DNA of 64,000 nucleotides. It comes from Burkholderia sp. PAMC 26561. Its GTDB lineage: Bacteria > Pseudomonadota > Gammaproteobacteria > Burkholderiales > Burkholderiaceae. This document shows, in pieces, positions 55,575 to 64,000 of the stretch (position 1 is the stretch's first letter; every line of letters begins with the position of its first letter). The translations under genes and the position numbers were made by a program. Where the stretch lies: assembly GCF_001557535.2 (NCBI RefSeq), contig NZ_CP014306.1, positions 3,162,001-3,226,000 on the forward strand, given 5' to 3'. The notes beneath the pieces were generated by a model that worked only from the letters and a program-made list of their open reading frames with translations, did not search any database and was not told the DNA's origin.

Positions 55575-55589
55575 GGGCGGGATAAGCCT

Positions 55590-56423
55590 TTAGGGAAGGT
55601 ACTTGTCGAGCAAGGCTGAAGCGATGGCGTCGGTTTGCGCGTCCGGATTGCCGGCGTAATCGGTAGCACGAAAGTGCATCTGGAACGCAGCGATGACCTT
55701 GCGCGTCTTGTCGTCGAGCACGCCGTCGGTTGCGACTTCGTAGCCGTATCGATGAAGTTTTTGCTGCAACGCAGCCACGTCGACCAAAGACTTCGGATCG
55801 CGGCCCGCGAGATGCTGCGCGACGGTTGCGTCGTCGGGCCAGGCACCTATGCCGTTGTCGTAGAGTGTGCGCCACGGGAACGCAGGCCCCGGATCGATCT
55901 TGCGTTGCGGCGCGATATCGCTGTGGCCCACCACGCGCGTGGGCGGAATCTTGTAGCGCGTGACGATGTCCTGCGCGAGCTTCACGATCGCGTCGACCTG
56001 AGCCGGCGGGTATGGCGCCCAGGTGCGGCCTTGGCGGGTATCGATGGGACCGACGTTCACGTTTTCAATGCCTATCGATGCCGCATTCAGTTCCGTCGTG
56101 CCCTGCCATTCGCTTTTGCCCGCGTGCCACGCGCGCTCGGTTTCCGGCACGAGCTGGTACACCACCGGCTCGCCATTCTCGATACGCGGCGCATCCGGCA
56201 CCACGTAATGGACGCTGACATCGTCACCGGTGAGCACCGCGAGCGATCGCGCTTCACCGCTTTGCGTGTAGTGCATCACGAGGAAACGCACGCGTGAATC
56301 GACGCTCGGCGCGTGATAGCGCGTGTCGGCAATGTACGCGCCGCGATCGACCTGGGTGGTGGAACAGGCTCCGAGCAGCACACATAACACGCCGCCCGCA
56401 ATCGCAGAAATGAACCGCTTCAC
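55590..56423 (-). CDS. AmiD-like N-acetylmuramoyl-L-alanine amidase lipoprotein
   Basis: 277 residues from the GTG at 56423. Lipoprotein signal MKRFISAIAGGVLCVLLGAC (lipobox LGAC). Amidase_2 domain at about 45-185 with Zn ligands in LVMHYTQSGEA, VGHSDIAPQRKIDPG, and the SIGIENVNVG segment. A C-terminal peptidoglycan-binding domain (about 210-275) has LQQKLHRYGYEVATDGVLDD. It hydrolyses the MurNAc-L-Ala bond and acts at the outer membrane. It starts 6 bases after rlmB. Confidence 0.92.
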   Translation of the reverse strand: MKRFISAIAGGVLCVLLGACSTTQVDRGAYIADTRYHAPSVDSRVRFLVMHYTQSGEARSLAVLTGDDVSVHYVVPDAPRIENGEPVVYQLVPETERAWHAGKSEWQGTTELNAASIGIENVNVGPIDTRQGRTWAPYPPAQVDAIVKLAQDIVTRYKIPPTRVVGHSDIAPQRKIDPGPAFPWRTLYDNGIGAWPDDATVAQHLAGRDPKSLVDVAALQQKLHRYGYEVATDGVLDDKTRKVIAAFQMHFRATDYAGNPDAQTDAIASALLDKYLP

Positions 56424-56429
56424 GTGCGC

Positions 56430-57173
56430 TTACTTCTTCACCGACCGCTGACGCACCGCTTCGAACAGGCAAATCCCGCTCGCCACCGATACATTCAGAC
56501 TCTCGACACTGCCGGCCATCGGGATCTTCATGATTTCGTCGCAGGTCTCGCCGGTCAGGCGGCGCATGCCCTCGCCTTCGGCGCCGACCACGATCGCAAC
56601 GGGTCCATCGAGCTTCGTCTCGTAGACGCTCGCCGTCGCATCGCCCGACGTGCCGATCACCCACACGCCGGCATCTTTCAACTCGCGCAACGCGCGCGCC
56701 AGATTCGTCACCGTGATGTACGGCACGGTTTCGGCCGCGCCGCTCGCGACCTTCGCGGCCGTTGCGTTCAATCCCGCTGAACGATCGCGCGGAGCGATCA
56801 CGGCATGGGCGCCGGCCGCATCGGCGACACGCAGGCATGCGCCGAGGTTATGCGGATCGGTCACGCCATCGAGCACGAGCAGCAAGGGGGTGCCGCTCAC
56901 GCCATCGAGCAGCTCCGCCAGGTTTTGCGCAAGCGGCATGTCGGACGCGCGTGCGACCACACCCTGATGACCGACATTGCCAGACAGGCCCCAGAGGCGC
57001 GCTTCGTCGGCGGCGATCAGGCGAATGCCCGCTTCTTTCGCGGTGCGCAGGAAATCCGTCATGCGCCGGTCCTTGCGGGTCGGATCGTAGAGAATTTCTT
57101 CGATCGTCGATGCATCCGCGCGAACCCGTGCGGTCACCGCGTGAAAACCATACAAAACTTTGAGACGTGACAT
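56430..57173 (-). CDS. rlmB: 23S rRNA (guanosine-2251-2'-O)-methyltransferase RlmB
   Basis: 247 residues. N-terminal substrate-binding domain (MSRLKVLYGFHAVTARVRAD) and a SPOUT knot with the three SpoU motifs: DPHNLGACLRVADAAGAHAV, VIVVGAEGEGMRRLT and IPMAGSVESLNVSVASG. It modifies G2251 in the peptidyl-transferase P loop. It lies downstream of rnr with a strong hairpin between, an arrangement shared with many gammaproteobacteria. Confidence 0.96.
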   Translation of the reverse strand: MSRLKVLYGFHAVTARVRADASTIEEILYDPTRKDRRMTDFLRTAKEAGIRLIAADEARLWGLSGNVGHQGVVARASDMPLAQNLAELLDGVSGTPLLLVLDGVTDPHNLGACLRVADAAGAHAVIAPRDRSAGLNATAAKVASGAAETVPYITVTNLARALRELKDAGVWVIGTSGDATASVYETKLDGPVAIVVGAEGEGMRRLTGETCDEIMKIPMAGSVESLNVSVASGICLFEAVRQRSVKK

Positions 57174-57212
57174 GACTGGACCAGACCGTATTCAAACAAA
57201 ACAAAATGGAAA

Positions 57213-57244
57213 CGCGGCCCGGATGCATCGTGCATCGGGCCGCG
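57213..57244 (-). terminator. Hairpin between rnr and rlmB
   Basis: A 14-bp stem with one bulged base (arms CGCGGCCCG-G-ATGCA and TGCATCGGGCCGCG, loop TCG). On the minus strand a loose T-rich tail (TTTCCATTTTGTTTTG) follows, so partial termination after rnr is likely. Confidence 0.65.
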
Positions 57245-57311
57245 CATTTCAAACCGAGGCGTGCGGCATCCTCATTACTCGATGAAAAGCCGCGCCGCCT
57301 CAGTACTTCTT

Positions 57312-59819
57312 TTAGCGCTTCTTGCGCGGCGGGTGACTTTTCGCCGCCGGCTTAGTGACAGCGCCGCGCTTTTTCGCCACCGCCAGATCTTTCGCGATGG
57401 TCGGCGGCAACGCGGCGGCTGCCGCCTTGCCTGCCGCTTGCGCCGCGGCCTTCTTGCCGCCGCGATCACGCCGGCGCCCGTTCACGCTGCTGCCTTCGTC
57501 GGCCGGCAACGAACGGACACGCGGACCGGCACCGTTGACGCCCGCGTGCTCAACCGCCGCAGCCGGTGCCGATGAACGGCCGGGCGGCTTGACGGGTGTA
57601 TCGCGGACGAGACGGAAGTCGATCTTGCGCGAATCCAGATCCACGCGGCTCACCTGCACGCGCACACGATCCGACATGCGGTAGCGGATGCCCGTGCGTT
57701 CGCCGCGCAACTCGTTCTTGATCTCGTCGTACTGGAAGTAGTCCGCACCGAGCTCGGTGATATGCACCAGCCCTTCGATGAACAACGAATCCAGTTGCAC
57801 GAAAATGCCGAACGTCGTCACGCCGTTGACCATGCCGCCGTACTCTTCGCCGAGCTTGTCGCGCATGAAATAGCACTTGAGCCAGGCTTCCACGTCGCGC
57901 GAGGCCTCGTCGGCACGCCGTTCATTCGACGAACAATGCAGTCCGAGTTCTTCCCAGATCGCGACGTTGTTGCGCTGACGGCTGCGCGACTCGTCGTCGG
58001 ACTTCTGCATGGCGCGTGCGGCTTTCGTCAAGCCGGTGCTGAGCGTGACGTCGTGACCGACTTCAGGCTGGTACTTCTTGCCTTGCAGGATGGCGTAGAT
58101 CGCGCGATGCGTGAGCAAATCCGGATATCGGCGAATCGGGCTCGTGAAGTGAGCATACGCTTCGTACGCGAGTCCAAAGTGGCCGATGTTGTCAGGGCTG
58201 TACACGGCTTGCTGCATGGAACGCAGCACCATGCTTTGCAGCATTTGCGCATCCGGCCGGTCACGAACCATCGCCATGAGCGCGGCGTAATCGCTTGCGT
58301 GCGGCTTCTCGCCACCGCCCAACGCCAGCCCCACGCCACGCAGGAACGCACGCAGATTCTCGAGCTTTTCCGGCGTAGGCCCGGCATGCACGCGATACAA
58401 CCCCGGGTGCTTGTTGCGCTTCAGGAAGTCCGCGGCGCAGACGTTCGCGGCCAGCATGCACTCCTCGATCAGCCTGTGCGCGTCGTTCCGGTGACGCGGC
58501 ACGATCTGCTCGATCTTGCCCTGCGCGTTACATACGATGTAGGTCTCGGTGGTATCGAAGTCGATCGCGCCGCGCTTCTGACGCGCCGCGTGCAGCGACT
58601 TGTACACGCCATAGAGATTCTGCAGTTGCGGCAGAAGATCAGCGCGCTTCGCAGCTTCGGGTCCCTTCGTATTGGTCAGGACAGATGCAACTTCCGTGTA
58701 CGTCAACCGCGCCGCCGAATGCATCACAGCCGGGTAGAACTGGTACGCCTTGATCTCGCCACGCGCGGTGATCACCATGTCGCAGACCAGCACGCAACGA
58801 TCAACCTGCGGATTCAGCGAACACAAGCCGTTCGACAGCTTCTCCGGCAACATTGGAATCACGCGGCGCGGGAAATACACCGACGTGCTGCGATCGAGCG
58901 CGTCCACGTCCAGCGCTTCATTCGGGCGCACGTAATGCGAGACGTCGGCAATCGCGACCAGCAAGCGAAAGCCCGTACCCCGACCGACATTCATGGGTTC
59001 GCAATACACGGCGTCGTCGAAGTCGCGTGCGTCTTCACCGTCGATGGTCACGAGCGGCACATCGCGCAAATCCACGCGATGCCGGATGTCAGCCGGACGC
59101 ACTTCGTCGGGCAGCTTCGAGGCTTGCTCGAGCGCGCGATCGCTGAACTCGTGCGGCACGCCGTATTTGCGCACCGCGATCTCGATTTCCATGCCCGGGT
59201 CGTCGATATCGCCGATCACTTCGACCACACGCCCGAGCGGCTGCGAGTGACGGCTCGGAAAATCGGTGAGATCCACCGATACCACCTGCCCCACTTTCGC
59301 CTTCTTCGGGTTCTGCGTGATCAGGATGTCGTGACCGATACGCTTGTCTTCGGGAACGAGAATCAGCGCGCCGTTTTCGCTGATCAGCCTGCCGATAATG
59401 CGTTTATTCGCGCGATCCGTGACTTCGACAATATGGCCTTCCGGACGTCCGCGGCGGTCATAGCCGACGATCCGCGCGAGCACGCGGTCGTTGTGCATGA
59501 CTTTCTGCATTTCGCCGTTGGGCAAAAACAGGTCGTCCTGGCCGTCGTCGCGAATCAGGAAACCGAAACCGTCGCGATGGCCCTGGACCCGGCCCGCCAC
59601 GAAATTCGAGGGATGCGTGAGCTGGTAGTAGCCGCGTTTGTCGAGACGGACCTGGCCGTCGCGCTCCATGGCTCCCAATCGCTTGAAAAATCCTTCGCGC
59701 TCCTGGCGCTTGATCGACAGAGCTTCAGCGATGTCGTTCGCAGCAAGCGGGGCTTCGCTCGTGCGCAACACGCCGAGAATTTCTTCGCGGCTCGGAATCG
59801 GATACGGATATTTGTTCAA
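57312..59819 (-). CDS. rnr: Ribonuclease R
   Basis: 835 residues starting at a TTG (59819) with the usual Burkholderia N-terminus MNKYPYPIPSREEILGVLRT; no better start is found upstream. Domains in order: winged helix (to about 85), two cold-shock domains (90-240), RNB exonuclease core with DARDFDDAVYCE and TSPIRRYPDLLTHRAIY, S1 domain (about 650-735), and a basic Ala/Lys/Pro tail. It degrades structured RNA 3' to 5'. The upstream gap 59820-60144 contains its promoter region and the tRNA promoter on the other strand; no gene is seen there. Confidence 0.96.
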   Translation of the reverse strand: MNKYPYPIPSREEILGVLRTSEAPLAANDIAEALSIKRQEREGFFKRLGAMERDGQVRLDKRGYYQLTHPSNFVAGRVQGHRDGFGFLIRDDGQDDLFLPNGEMQKVMHNDRVLARIVGYDRRGRPEGHIVEVTDRANKRIIGRLISENGALILVPEDKRIGHDILITQNPKKAKVGQVVSVDLTDFPSRHSQPLGRVVEVIGDIDDPGMEIEIAVRKYGVPHEFSDRALEQASKLPDEVRPADIRHRVDLRDVPLVTIDGEDARDFDDAVYCEPMNVGRGTGFRLLVAIADVSHYVRPNEALDVDALDRSTSVYFPRRVIPMLPEKLSNGLCSLNPQVDRCVLVCDMVITARGEIKAYQFYPAVMHSAARLTYTEVASVLTNTKGPEAAKRADLLPQLQNLYGVYKSLHAARQKRGAIDFDTTETYIVCNAQGKIEQIVPRHRNDAHRLIEECMLAANVCAADFLKRNKHPGLYRVHAGPTPEKLENLRAFLRGVGLALGGGEKPHASDYAALMAMVRDRPDAQMLQSMVLRSMQQAVYSPDNIGHFGLAYEAYAHFTSPIRRYPDLLTHRAIYAILQGKKYQPEVGHDVTLSTGLTKAARAMQKSDDESRSRQRNNVAIWEELGLHCSSNERRADEASRDVEAWLKCYFMRDKLGEEYGGMVNGVTTFGIFVQLDSLFIEGLVHITELGADYFQYDEIKNELRGERTGIRYRMSDRVRVQVSRVDLDSRKIDFRLVRDTPVKPPGRSSAPAAAVEHAGVNGAGPRVRSLPADEGSSVNGRRRDRGGKKAAAQAAGKAAAAALPPTIAKDLAVAKKRGAVTKPAAKSHPPRKKR

Positions 59820-60090
59820 GGGCTTATCGATGATCTCTTCTCGTCTAACTGAATGTCGCGGTTAATCGGGCAACGCACGGGTAACGCGCTCCGGGCTTCC
59901 CGTCCTGACTTTACCCGCCGTCCTGAAAGCGGTGGGCCGGCGCGTTGCCGGGACGTTGCGCTTAACGTTGTTCCGGTTCGTTCACGAATAGTCTGCGAAT
60001 CATTCTAACACCCGCAAACGAGGCCATATCGGCGCTTAAGCCATATGGACAATGGCTCGCGGCCCCGTTTCACTTTGGGTCTCAAAATGC

Positions 60091-60118
60091 TTGACAGGGC
60101 GACAAGCCCGGCTATAAT
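60091..60118 (+). promoter_or_regulatory. Consensus sigma-70 promoter of tRNA-Leu
   Basis: TTGACA (60091-60096), a 16-base spacer and TATAAT (60113-60118): both hexamers are perfect. The tRNA starts 26 bases further on. Confidence 0.93.
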
Positions 60119-60144
60119 TACGTTCTTTGCTGCATACGCACACT

Positions 60145-60229
60145 GCCCAGGTGGCGGAATTGGTAGACGCACATGGTTCAGGTCCATGCGCCGCAAGGTG
60201 TGGAGGTTCGAGTCCTCTCTTGGGCACCA
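60145..60229 (+). tRNA. tRNA-Leu (anticodon CAG), copy 1
   Basis: 85 bases with encoded CCA. Acceptor stem GCCCAGG pairs with CTTGGGC (one G-U). The anticodon loop is TTCAGGT between ATGG and CCAT, giving CAG, which reads CTG codons. A long variable arm is present, and the T-loop is GGTTCGAGTCC. It is identical to the copy at 61712. Confidence 0.97.
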
Positions 60230-60310
60230 AAAAGCTGAAGCAAGGCTTCGCGGTTCGTAGTAGAAGTTGATGCACGTAGTTTCTGCTCCGCAAAAGCAGC
60301 CTTGTTTTAC

Positions 60311-60345
60311 AAAAAGCCTTCCTTAACCGGAAGGCTTTTTCGTTT
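60311..60345 (+). terminator. Rho-independent terminator after tRNA-Leu copy 1
   Basis: 12-bp stem AAAAAGCCTTCC/GGAAGGCTTTTT with a 6-base loop; the T-run is inside the right arm. It lies 80 bases after the tRNA. The rest of the 322-base gap to alr holds no gene. Confidence 0.88.
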
Positions 60346-60551
60346 CCGGCTCCAAGCCCCAGCCATAACGACAGCTCGAATGTCAGTCGATACACCTGCG
60401 CAAGCGCATTAATACAAAAACAAAAACTGCGCGCGCGTCGTTACGATAGTGGCAATCCCTACGATCCGGCGCTTCCGGTCCCGCCTGGCTTGCCTTCGGA
60501 CAGAACGCGATCCGCCCCTGACGGTTTCTACTCCCCACATACTCCTCTGCC

Positions 60552-61619
60552 ATGCCACGCCCGATCTTCGCCGAAATCCACCCAAACGCCGTCAGGCACA
60601 ATCTCGAAGTCGCCAGACAGAAAGTTGCCGGGGCGCGCATCTGGGGCATCGTGAAGGCGGACGCCTATGGTCACGGCATCGAACGGATTTATGCGGGGCT
60701 GGACGCGGCGGACGGCATCGGTCTGCTCGACCTGAACGAAGCAGTCCGCGTGCGCGAACTCGGCTGGACCAAACCGATTCTCTTGCTCGAAGGCATATTC
60801 ACGACAGAAGACGTGCAGATTGCCGATCGATACCGCCTAACCACCGCCGTCCATTGCGATGAACAACTCGCACTGCTAGCGAGCTGCAAAGCAACGCGTC
60901 CCATAGATATCTATCTCAAGATGAACTCTGGCATGAACCGCCTGGGTTTTGCGCCGGACGTCTATCGCGCCGCGTGGGACCGCGCGCGCGAATGCGTGAA
61001 TATTGGAGAGATCACGCTGATGAACCACTTCGCCAACGCTGACGAAGGCGAAGTGGACTGGCAGATGGACCGCTTCGATGCCACCACCGCCGGCATGCCG
61101 GGACAACGCAGCCTCGCGAACTCGGCATCGGTGCTCTGGCATCCGCGCACGCATCGGGACTGGGTCCGCCCGGGAATCGTGTTGTATGGCGCGTCGCCGA
61201 CGGGTATGGCCGAACATATCGCCGATGTGCCGCTTCAGGCGTCCATGACCCTGCGCAGCGAATTGATCGGCGTCCAGACACTGCGCGAGGGCGAAACCGT
61301 CGGATACGGGCGCACCTTCACGGCGCCGCACGCGATGCGCATCGGCGTGGTCGCGTGCGGTTATGCCGACGGATATCCACGGCACGCGCCAACCGGCACG
61401 CCGGTCGCGGTGGACGGCGTGAAGACGCGCCTGGTTGGACGGATATCGATGGATATGCTGACCGTCGACCTCACGCCCGTTCCCGCCGCACGCGTGGGTT
61501 CGCGCGTGGAATTGTGGGGCGGCCAGATCCGCATAGACGATGTCGCGAGCAGCGCGGGGACCATTGGGTACGAGCTGATGTGCGCGCTTGCGCGCCGCGT
61601 GCCGGTGGGTATCGTTTAA
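60552..61619 (+). CDS. alr: Alanine racemase
   Basis: 355 residues. The PLP-binding Lys is K35 in VKADAYGHG. The arginine R130 in [10 protein letters not shown] and the second catalytic residue Y252 in VGYGRTF are in place; GYADGYPR and [10 protein letters not shown] mark the C-terminal domain. It makes D-Ala for peptidoglycan. The gene is flanked on both sides by identical tRNA-Leu genes in the same orientation. Confidence 0.97.
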   Translation: MPRPIFAEIHPNAVRHNLEVARQKVAGARIWGIVKADAYGHGIERIYAGLDAADGIGLLDLNEAVRVRELGWTKPILLLEGIFTTEDVQIADRYRLTTAVHCDEQLALLASCKATRPIDIYLKMNSGMNRLGFAPDVYRAAWDRARECVNIGEITLMNHFANADEGEVDWQMDRFDATTAGMPGQRSLANSASVLWHPRTHRDWVRPGIVLYGASPTGMAEHIADVPLQASMTLRSELIGVQTLREGETVGYGRTFTAPHAMRIGVVACGYADGYPRHAPTGTPVAVDGVKTRLVGRISMDMLTVDLTPVPAARVGSRVELWGGQIRIDDVASSAGTIGYELMCALARRVPVGIV

Positions 61620-61660
61620 GGTCTTGAACAGCTGGCAACCGGCTATTTCTCACTCGCCCA

Positions 61661-61688
61661 TTGACAGCGCGGGACGGTTGGCTACAAT
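61661..61688 (+). promoter_or_regulatory. Sigma-70 promoter of tRNA-Leu copy 2
   Basis: TTGACA (61661-61666), a 16-base spacer and TACAAT (61683-61688), 23 bases before the tRNA. Confidence 0.9.
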
Positions 61689-61711
61689 ACCGGTCTTCGC
61701 TGTACCGCTTG

Positions 61712-61796
61712 GCCCAGGTGGCGGAATTGGTAGACGCACATGGTTCAGGTCCATGCGCCGCAAGGTGTGGAGGTTCGAGTCCTCTCTTGGGCACCA
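61712..61796 (+). tRNA. tRNA-Leu (anticodon CAG), copy 2
   Basis: 85 bases identical to the copy at 60145, including encoded CCA and CAG anticodon. The upstream flank differs except for the promoter hexamers, so this is a true second gene with its own control. Confidence 0.97.
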
Positions 61797-61824
61797 AAGA
61801 TTCAGGCAGTAAGGAAACATCGAG

Positions 61825-61859
61825 AAACCCCGTGATGCTTTTGGCTCGCGGGGTTTTTT
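61825..61859 (+). terminator. Rho-independent terminator after tRNA-Leu copy 2
   Basis: AAACCCCG (61825-61832) pairs with CGGGGTTT (61849-61856), with two further inner pairs; the run continues as TTTT. Confidence 0.85.
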
Positions 61860-61967
61860 GTTGTCCACTCGTTTCTGCCCGACTGCTTCCGTTCAACGCC
61901 TCCGTGTCATATCTTCGCCACGCGACGCGGTTACGGTGCTGTACCACCACAAAAAACAGTCCCCACG

Positions 61968-62654
61968 ATGTCGTCGACGTCCGAGTACGGCCGCGAAAAG
62001 CATGACACTGTCTCTGCCTTCAGAGCAGCCCAAGCGAGTGTCCTTTTGAATGCGGTGCTGATGACGGTGCAGATCGTCATTGGATGGATGGCTTTTTCGG
62101 ATGGACTGCTCGCCGACGGCGTTCATACCCTGGCCGATCTCGGCGCCGACGGCATGGTGCTGATCGTGTTGCGCCTGAGCGCAGCGGCAGCGCATCGCCG
62201 GGCAGGTTACGCATTCAACCAGTCCGATCGATATGAAACCGCGGGGTCCCTTCTCATAGCGATCCTGCTGATTGCAACCGGAATGCAAACGCTCTGGACG
62301 AGTCTCAGCCACATGAACGACGCTGGCAACGGCGCCTCCGTTCATGCAGCCGCACTCGTGGTCGCGGTGTTCGTGATCGTCGCCAAGGAGGCGCTGTTTC
62401 GCTACATCATGGGCGTGGCCAAACGCACCCGCTCAAGCGTTCTCGTTGCGAGCGCGTGGCATGCGCGCTCGGATGCGATATCGGCGTGTGTTGCCGTGCT
62501 TGGGATCCTGGGCAGCATGGCCGGCGTGCCGATGTCGGACCGCGTCGCCGCCGCGCTGATCGGCTTGATGATTGCGCGCATGGGCTGGACGCTCGGCTGG
62601 AAAACGTTCAAAGGTTCCTTCGCGCGAACCGCCGCCGAAACGACCGGCCAATAG
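61968..62654 (+). CDS. Cation diffusion facilitator family transporter, membrane domain only
   Basis: 228 residues with five to six membrane helices. CDF metal-site residues are visible in LLADGVHTLADLGADGMVL (helix II) and AWHARSDAISACVAVLG (helix V), where the HxxxD pairs bind divalent metal. CDF proteins export Zn, Fe, Mn or Co in exchange for protons. The protein stops soon after helix VI (MGWTLGWKTFKGSFAR) and has none of the ~80-residue C-terminal metal-sensing domain usual in the family. Metal specificity is not decidable. Confidence 0.88.
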   Translation: MSSTSEYGREKHDTVSAFRAAQASVLLNAVLMTVQIVIGWMAFSDGLLADGVHTLADLGADGMVLIVLRLSAAAAHRRAGYAFNQSDRYETAGSLLIAILLIATGMQTLWTSLSHMNDAGNGASVHAAALVVAVFVIVAKEALFRYIMGVAKRTRSSVLVASAWHARSDAISACVAVLGILGSMAGVPMSDRVAAALIGLMIARMGWTLGWKTFKGSFARTAAETTGQ

Positions 62655-62674
62655 CTGACTGATTCAGGCGCGCC

Positions 62675-64000
62675 TCAAGCGATCCTGAACACCGCGACCG
62701 CCGCTTTCAGATGACGCGTTTGCTCATGCAGCGACGTCGCGGCAGCGGCCGCCTGCTCCACCAGCGCGGCGTTCTGCTGCGTCATTTCATCCATCTGGAC
62801 GACCGCCTGATTCACTTGCTCGATACCCGTGCTTTGTTCAAGCGATGACGCGCTGATCTCGGCCATCATTTGCGTGAGGCGGGATATGGATGTCGATACT
62901 TCACGCATCGCCTCGCCGGCGCGTTCAGCGAGCGCGGAGCCGTCGTTCACTTGCGAAACCGATTCGCCGATCAGCGCCTTGATCTCCTTCGCCGATTGCG
63001 CGCTGCGTTGCGCGAGACCACGCACTTCACTTGCGACCACAGCAAATCCGCGGCCCTGCTCACCCGCACGGGCCGCTTCGACCGCCGCGTTCAGCGCGAG
63101 AATGTTGGTCTGGAACGCAATGCCGTCGATGACCGAAATGATCTCCGCGATCTTGTCCGAACTCTTCGCAATGCTGCTCATCTTCTCTACCACCTGATCG
63201 ACCACGCCCGTGCCTCGTGAGGTCGCGGTCAACGCGTCGCCAGCGAGACTGTTGGCATCGCGGGCATGATCGGCGTTCTGGCGCACCGTGGCGGTCAGCT
63301 CTTCCATGCTCGACGCTGTTTCTTCAAGCGATGCCGCCTGGTTCTCCGTGCGTGCCGAAAGGTCGGCGTTGCCGGTGGCGATTTCATCGGCGCCGAGGTT
63401 GATGGAATCGGACGATTCGCGCACCGTCCTGACAGTATGCGCAACGCTTGCCTGCATCGCGGAGAGACTCGCGAAGAGACGGCCGATCTCGTTGCTGCCG
63501 CGATCGGCGATGCGCTCGTCGAGCTTGCCCTCTGCAATCTGTTCGAAGTGACGCCCCGCTTGTTCGAGCGGTGCGATCACACCCCGGCGCAACGCGATGT
63601 GAACCAGCACGACGCCCGCGACCAGCGCCACGAAAATCGCCAGTCCGACGCCGCGAAAGAGGTTCAGGCGTGCATCGATGGAATCGAGATACGACTGGCT
63701 GGCGGCATCGCTGAAATTCGCGAAGGTTCGTTGTTCGGCGAGATAACGGTCCTGAAAACCTTGCGTAGGCTGATCGAGGAACGCCTGGATGTTGTTGCCA
63801 TCGAGGAATTGCGCCAGTTCGCTCAGCGCGCCGTGATAAGCCTTGAATTTTTCCTGCAATGCGACGGCGCGCGCCTGGTTTTCATCGCCGGTCTTGGGTG
63901 CGTTCAGGAACGCGCTGAACGATTTGTCGGCGAGCGTGAGTTGTTCGCGCGCGTGCTGGACGATCTCAACAGGTTCCGTGCCGCCACGGACCATGCGCGT
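62675..64000 (-). CDS. Methyl-accepting chemotaxis protein (5' end outside window)
   Basis: The frame is open to the window edge (start not seen). The visible part has the end of a four-helix-bundle ligand domain ([17 protein letters not shown] heptads), a membrane helix ([20 protein letters not shown]), a HAMP domain ([20 protein letters not shown]), and the signalling domain with methylation helices and the hairpin tip [20 protein letters not shown] followed by [20 protein letters not shown]. It sends ligand signals to CheW/CheA. The C-terminus ends without a CheR-docking pentapeptide. The ligand is unknown. Confidence 0.95.
   Translation of the reverse strand, partial: TRMVRGGTEPVEIVQHAREQLTLADKSFSAFLNAPKTGDENQARAVALQEKFKAYHGALSELAQFLDGNNIQAFLDQPTQGFQDRYLAEQRTFANFSDAASQSYLDSIDARLNLFRGVGLAIFVALVAGVVLVHIALRRGVIAPLEQAGRHFEQIAEGKLDERIADRGSNEIGRLFASLSAMQASVAHTVRTVRESSDSINLGADEIATGNADLSARTENQAASLEETASSMEELTATVRQNADHARDANSLAGDALTATSRGTGVVDQVVEKMSSIAKSSDKIAEIISVIDGIAFQTNILALNAAVEAARAGEQGRGFAVVASEVRGLAQRSAQSAKEIKALIGESVSQVNDGSALAERAGEAMREVSTSISRLTQMMAEISASSLEQSTGIEQVNQAVVQMDEMTQQNAALVEQAAAAATSLHEQTRHLKAAVAVFRIA

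Overview
The window is high-GC chromosomal DNA of a Burkholderiaceae bacterium, most likely Paraburkholderia or Caballeronia. This is inferred from gene content and order (clpB, nsrR, moeA-moaD-moaE; aat-bpt-pyrD; rnr-rlmB; alr between tRNA-Leu genes; a Wza/Wzc exopolysaccharide locus) and from protein sequences; no database search was possible.

Region 1 (1-21.5 kb) is mostly housekeeping. It holds an alpha-2-macroglobulin-like protein with PbpC, a ComEA-like HhH protein, a YidB-like protein, a DUF4440 protein, ClpB behind a clear heat-shock promoter, an NsrR-type Rrf2 regulator beside a group III truncated globin, molybdopterin genes (moeA-moaD-moaE), a Nudix hydrolase, the two N-end-rule aminoacyl transferases (aat, bpt), pyrD, an amino-acid ABC binding protein and permease without an ATPase, a second signal peptidase I, a Gfo/Idh/MocA oxidoreductase and a FadR-type regulator.

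Region 2 (21.8-53.8 kb) is an exopolysaccharide locus. It has GDP-mannose supply (manC-like), a Wzx flippase, a Wzy-like polymerase, Wza export lipoprotein, Wzc BY-kinase, two GT2 and five GT4 glycosyltransferases, a tandem alpha/beta hydrolase, an ElaA-like acetyltransferase and a Crp/Fnr-type regulator. Embedded in it (37.3-43.7 kb) is a tightly coupled set: carrier protein, acyl-CoA-dehydrogenase-like flavoprotein, amino acid:[carrier protein] ligase (a seryl-tRNA-synthetase homologue), DUF1839 protein and a GH2 beta-mannosidase-like enzyme. I regard this as the most interesting system here. A reasonable hypothesis is that an amino acid is activated on the carrier protein, oxidised while bound, and transferred to a glycan or other acceptor. 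The locus is interrupted by a toxin/immunity-like gene island at 29.5-30.7 kb and a decayed IS481-type element at 49.6-50.8 kb. Degenerate copies of a short dispersed repeat lie at three places.

Region 3 (53.9-64 kb) returns to core genes: rnr, rlmB, an AmiD-like amidase, SirB2 and rpiA on the minus strand; then alr flanked by two identical tRNA-Leu(CAG) genes, each with its own near-consensus sigma-70 promoter and terminator; a cation-diffusion-facilitator protein without the usual C-terminal domain; and a methyl-accepting chemotaxis protein cut by the window end.
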